A DNA stretch of 64,000 nucleotides from Lycium barbarum. Lineage: Eukaryota > Streptophyta > Magnoliopsida > Solanales > Solanaceae. Below are positions 58,528-64,000 of the stretch, piece by piece. Each line of letters starts with the position of its first letter. Within the stretch, counting starts at the first letter, position 1. Where the stretch lies: the NCBI RefSeq assembly GCF_019175385.1, contig NC_083340.1, forward strand, positions 9,870,336-9,934,335, given 5' to 3'. The notes beneath the pieces are model-generated. The model had not been told where the DNA came from. It saw only the letters and a program-made list of their open reading frames with translations, and ran no database searches. Made by a program: the position numbers and the translations under genes.

Positions 58528-61500
58528 TTAGACTGTGTAATGTGGATTGACATGATCAATATCTAATCCTCTAAGCTTGGCAAATGATTCTACCCTCCCT
58601 TTCAGTGTGTGAAGTTCCCTCAATCTGTCAAGTAGAAGAAAACAATTAAACCAGATACTATCAATGAAGGATGAAATGTAGGCAAGTAAAGCTTCTTGTT
58701 TGAGATTAAAACACTATTTTAAACCCTTTTCTAATGCAAACACACCCTTTATCAGTATCCTTAGAAAAGGGTTGAAAAGATGCTCACCTTGCAATATCGG
58801 CACGCCTTTTTGCTTCCTCAGCCATAACGCTGATCTCCCTGAAAGTGTAGTTCTCAGGAAGTGTTCTTGTTTCCGTGGACTGAAGGCCATGAATTGTCCT
58901 CTGTTCAGCAGCCCATGCTGCTTCGCGGGCTTCCTTACCGAAGTCCTTTCTGTTGGTGAAAGCCGTCTGTAAATGCAAAACTGTTATTAAATGGCTAGAA
59001 CCAAAGAAATATATAGCCTTGTGAAGAAGAATATGCAGTTTGCTTACTTTTTGGTTCAGTAGTAAGCCCCAGGCTCTCCCACTTAGTGCATATCGAACAG
59101 AAAATTTGATGGGATCAAGCAGAAAGTAGGTAATAATATTGAACAACCAAATCACACCAGTCCATCTCCATCCAATCTTCTCAATCCCCGCAAATTTAAC
59201 TGATGTAGCCATAGCCGACAAAAAAGTTGCAACCTGGATGCAAGAGAAACAAGGAGAGAAAACGAGACCCCTATAGATATGCAAGTACCCTAAAGAGGAA
59301 GGAGGAAAAGAAAAGAAAGAAGGAAAATACTTACCATCTGAGCAACAATAAAGGCAACAACAAGGAGAAGTCCAGGCCTTTCCATGAATGACCACCCTCT
59401 TGATCGTGTAACAAAGATCAATGCTTGGCTGATGGTGCTAACTTGGAGATATACAGCTGAAGCTAGTTTTGCATTTAGAGAATCAGTGATGACCTTGTTT
59501 GCTGGAATATGTTTGTTGAAATCTTCCACGTGAAATGCATTCTGCGGGAAAAAGAACACGATTAGGGAATATTCATGTCCAAATACATTATTGAGTGGAC
59601 TATGTAGATAACAAATCACTCATCTCAATTCATTGTTCAACAGTTGGGGCAAGTACCGCAAAGAAGCTGGTCTCAAAAGTTAAATAGAAGAATAAAGCGG
59701 TCATCAAGGCGAGGTAACTGCCTATCACAATTCCTGTTGCAAAGATTTCGCTGAGCTTCCAACTGTCAGGAAGTGGGGATGGCTTGACCCTGTCCTTGGA
59801 TATTGTCATGATTGTGCCTGCGAACAACTTACAATGATTCAATAAATAAACGAAAATAGAGAAAGATATAATATCGTCAATCTTGCAAAGTAATGAAATG
59901 TACAAGACAATGCAACCATGGAATTGAAGAGACTAGTGAGCCCTCACCATCATTAAGAATAGCAATGACAAGGACCATAAAAGGGGGAAAATTGAATTTC
60001 CAAAATGCAGTCAGCAACATGAATCCCAACTGTTTGGTCATCAAAAACATGAGTTACTTTTGCAATAGAGAGGGAGGAAAATATTCTCCTGTATATTGAA
60101 CATATAGTTGATGACTAAGGGTAACTTACCACAATACGGATTGTGATGGACACTGCATATATCTGGACACAAGAAAGCTTAAGCATTAGTGCCATGTTTA
60201 AATATGCTTGAATAACTAGTTTAATCTTCTTTGGGGATGAAGTAACTAGTAAAAGAGTTTTACTTACTGTGTAGTTTTTCATTCTCTGGAAAATGGCACG
60301 GCTTGTCAAAACAGCATGGATAATAACACTTAGTCCAGGCTCCGTCAGAACTATATCTGAAGCACCCCGAGCTGCATCTGTTGCATCTGCAACAGCAATT
60401 CCTATGTCCGCTTTCTTCAGTGCTGGTGCATCATTGACTCCATCACCAGTCATACCACAAATGTGCTTCCTGCTTTGTAAGATTCTCACGATTTCGTACT
60501 TGTGCTCTGCAAGGAATAGTATATACAGATTATGATACAATATACATAATCAATGTATAGGTTTTGTATATTTTGGCTAGTCCGTAATTAATTTGGGTAG
60601 ACGGGCCAAAAATGAAAAAAGCACTCTAATTTTCTTACCAGGAAAGACACCGGCAAATCCATCAGCACTTTCAATGAGTTCTTCAATTGGAAGGGTTGCA
60701 GCTGAGGCATCCTTTTGTTCTGCAAGCAAAAACGATGAAGGATACATGTTTGTACCCATTCCAAGACGTCTCCCAGTTTCTTTACCTATAGCTAACTGGT
60801 CACCTGGTAAAGATACCACAATTATAGGATTTGGTCAAATTATTAATAGCGAGAAAAGGTAACAAGGTAAATGCACTATATGTTGAGCAAACCTGTAATC
60901 ATCTTGACACTAACTCCAAGTTCGAGAGCTCTTCTGATTGTTTCAGCACTGTCATGACGTGGTGGATCAAAGAGAGGGAGAAGACCAACAAATTCCCAAA
61001 GGCCACCAGGACTGTCCTTTGTACCTTCTGGTACTTCCTATACGAAAAACAAACTCATAACAGTCATCATTTTTAGAGAAAAATCTTCACTGAAATAGAA
61101 CAAGTCAAGGGCCTAATTAATTACCTGGCGAGCGACTGCAAGGGATCGAAGCCCACGCTCAGCAAACTTATCTATCACTGAGTGCACTCTATTTTGAATG
61201 TCTGATTTGTTCCATGCCAGGTTCAAAATCTAAAAGTTACAGAGAGCATATCAGAAGAGTTTAATAAGTGTTGGAATATGAACCAAATCAGCAACCTTTA
61301 CAGTCAAGTTTCTTTAAATTGACCGAAAACTGATGACCAGTGTTGATCAGTCATGCAAGTATGTAATCAAGTTCTTTATTTGATCCATGAGCTTAGAAAT
61401 GTCTCTGGAAAAGCTCATACTTTAAAATTTCTCCTATGGCAAATGTTCTCACTTTTCAGAGTCTTGTCTATTAGAAGCATACAGTGCCTACCTGCTCTGG

Positions 61501-64000
61501 GGCACCTTTGCTCACTCTGTGCATTTTACCAGCGCTGTCTAGGTAGGTAAGAGCTGTCCTCTTATCAGTTGGATTGAATGGAAGGAAATGAACCTCTGTG
61601 ATACCAGCTCGTGCCTAGCATGAAATCAATTAAATAGAACAATATTAGTCCTTTTCATAGCAACAAAATGATAGAAGAGCTTTATATAAGTTTAGTAGCA
61701 GCATGTACCTCCTTAGGGTCAGCAAGCATAGATACTATTGCAGTATCAATCGCATCTTGGTTCTCCAACCTTGAAGCTCTTGCAGCCATTAAAACCACCA
61801 TGTCCTTTTCAACATCTTTGGCAAAAACCTATAAAAGTTTGATTGGAATCAACAACTTTTTGGTTTACTAAATGCACCGATCAGTATAGTTTGACGAAAG
61901 CTGCTGGTTGCTCAGGACAAATGCAACAGGTGAACAATTTAGTCGCGACCCTTAAAGTTTCATCTATCATTAGTCTGCATAATTAGTTCTGAATCATGAA
62001 GTGCTTGACCGTAAAAATGTAAGAACTGTCTTATGCCATGAGGTGAAGGTTGTAATTTATATTGCTATGCTTCGTTCTAAGCGACTACTTTTGATATTTA
62101 GATTGCTCAATGCAATACAATAAAAAAGAATGCCAAATAAATACTGATCTAATGATTATCCGTTATGAGTCAATATTTATGCTCTGATCCGATAAGGACC
62201 ATCATAGTATCAGTTTAGTTTGGTGATATATCACATCTGATAAAAAGCTCTTAAAAGAGGAATTAAGGACCACCTCAATGAGATTTTTGTCTACTGATAA
62301 TTTGTTTAAAGTTAGAGTGCCAGTTTTATCACTGCACAAGACATCCATCCCAGCCATCTCCTCTATAGCTGTCATTCTTTTTGTGATAGCTCCCTGCAAT
62401 TATCAGTTACTTGCCAGTTATTAAAATTTTCAGATACGCTAGAAAGAGTTTTATCTTTCTACATATCTACTGAATTGATATATGAATCGTGGATAAAACA
62501 CACCTGCTGAGATAGTCGATGAGAGCCAATTGCCATAGTTACAGAGAGAACTGTTGGCATTGCAATGGGAATTCCGCCAATGAGCAGAACAAGAAGGCTG
62601 TCAACGGCTTCACGAGGATGTCGATGTTGCCCTCCAAATATTACAATGAGCTCAATGATCATACCAATTGCAATTGAGCAGATGCAAAAGTTACCAATTG
62701 AAGCTAATACCTGAACAAATTGAAATCCCGGACGTTATGACCCTTCAGGTCCTAGTAGTAGCATAGAAGGATAGGAGTAATAATTTATGTGCTTTTCACC
62801 TTCTGAAAATGTCCAACATGTGTAGTATTTTCCACGAGATGAGCAGCCTTTCCAAAGAAAGTGTGAACTCCGGTAGCAATAACAACAGCTTCTATTTCAC
62901 CTTGTTTACATGTTGACCCCGAGTATACACCATCACCAGGATTTTTGGTTACTGGAAGTGACTCTCCTGTAAGAGCAGACTGCAGAAATACGCTTAATTA
63001 AAGACCAGAATTTTGAATTTCCTCTTGCATCAAATCCCTTGAATAGCCATTGTTTTGCTTCCTATAACACCAAAGCTAAGAATAACTATTCCCTTTATAT
63101 TATGCAATATTTTGTTATAGAATGTCAATTATCTAAATTTCTTTTTCACAGTTTTTCCAATCGTGCGCTTCTCATTTTCAGTTCATGAATATAGATAGCA
63201 AACCGACTTAGGACATTCAGACTGTTCGTTAAGCATATACAAAATTTAGGGTTCTACTCTAATTATATGTTCAGGCCATGTTGCTTGTGATATAGACCAA
63301 TGATTCAACTAATACCTGATCAATTTTCAATGGATCACCGTTAAGTAAACGTGCATCAGCTGGAATTATATCCCCGAGCTTTATGCTAATGATGTCTCCC
63401 GGAACCAACACGGCTGCATCCTCTTCACTCCATTTCCCATTCCGCAAAACCTGATACATATAATTAACATTCATGGATTATTAATATATAGCAACCTCAA
63501 AATTACAAGAAGAGGTCATGATATTTTTAGCTAGTTATCCGACCTTGGCTTTTGGAGCTAACCGAGCCATAAGAGCTGCAGCTGCATTTCCAGCGTTATT
63601 CTCTTCTACAAAACTAATTGTTGAGTTTATGATAAGTAGTGCAATAATTCCAACAAAGTCTTGGTAATCAACTCTCTTGTGCTGTAACAAAAATTAACAC
63701 AACAAACATCAGTTTCCAAATTCTTGTATACTCTTGAAGACGTTAACGCAAATTTGCAGCTAACACGAAGTAATCTACCTTTCCATGTGGAAGAGAAAGA
63801 GCCATGAGTGCTGCTGCTTCCATTACCCATGAAAGAGGATTCCACATAAATCCCAAGAACTTCAATATTTTTCTCTCCTGTCAAATGGGGTGGAAACGAT
63901 ATACAAATTAGACGATGATAATTATATACTATGCAAGGAAGATTTTCTTGAAGGCGGAGAATGAGAGACCTTTTTCTCTTCGAGTTTGTTATGACCAAAC
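58528..64000 (-). CDS. Plasma-membrane-type H+-ATPase (P3A), 3' 20 exons, start beyond window
   Basis: Exons: >64000-63970, 63877-63779, 63681-63544, 63450-63316, 62979-62800, 62710-62504, 62393-62274, 61828-61709, 61614-61492, 61229-61125, 61037-60893, 60803-60639, 60506-60268, 60162-60130, 60029-59948, 59817-59657, 59541-59335, 59233-59048, 58966-58788, 58624-58528. All are GT-AG with matching phase. In-window coding is 916 residues. About 50 N-terminal residues lie outside. The enzyme pumps protons out of the cytoplasm using ATP. Motifs: LTGES (actuator), CSDKTGTLT (phosphorylated Asp), KGAPEQ (nucleotide binding), GDGVNDAPA (hinge), and an autoinhibitory C-terminus ending HYTV, whose Thr is the 14-3-3 site in the family. 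The loop [20 protein letters not shown] differs from the housekeeping isoforms I know. Subfamily is not assigned. Confidence 0.96.

Noticed and set aside
58784..59395. A single 203-residue protein
   Set aside because: The frame reads through introns. The true coding parts are the exons 59048-59233 and 58788-58966.

Overview
The window is nuclear DNA of a flowering plant, most likely of the nightshade family (Solanaceae). It is AT-rich. It holds two genes with canonical GT-AG introns, a NUDT8-type Nudix hydrolase and a plasma-membrane-type H+-ATPase. The rest is a dense, nested mass of LTR retrotransposons, solo LTRs, hAT elements, MITEs and SINE pieces. The SINE pieces carry core sequences typical of Solanaceae SINEs.

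Layout. 1-15.8 kb: an old Ty1/copia-like element (5' LTR about 112-864, truncated 3' LTR 15453-15762). It is split by a nearly complete minus-strand Ty1/copia element (1152-6687, target duplication GTAAG) and by a 5.6 kb Tat/Ogre-type Ty3/gypsy LTR with no internal domain (7214-12850). 16-20 kb: a broken hAT transposon (15963-19982) whose transposase reading frame carries an in-frame SINE piece. 20.5-24.7 kb: MITEs and SINEs. 24.8-29.3 kb: a MITE opened by other MITEs and by a 2.2 kb solo LTR (26517-28710). 29.3-30.6 kb: a tandem duplication and a broken RING-type gene. 30673-34370: a 3.7 kb minus-strand solo LTR (target duplication GTATT). 34.4-39.5 kb: MITEs and a tandem array of roughly 190 bp units. 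40145-44050: the Nudix gene, nine exons, minus strand, 359 residues. 44642-49137: a decayed plus-strand copia element (target duplication GGAAA). 51.1-51.6 kb: a hairpin-rich minisatellite. 52019-52597: a hAT-type MITE (8 bp duplication GCATGACG). 52846-57026: a young copia element whose gag-integrase half is inverted relative to its reverse transcriptase, inside one intact target duplication (AGGTG). 58528-64000: the H+-ATPase gene, minus strand, 20 exons seen, with the first part of the coding sequence beyond the right edge.

The two genes have no evident functional link. The H+-ATPase keeps every catalytic motif checked and the C-terminal YTV 14-3-3 site. The Nudix gene has a perfect Nudix box. 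Both look functional. Exon boundaries were set by hand from splice-site dinucleotides, reading-phase continuity and remembered family consensus. No alignment or database search was run.
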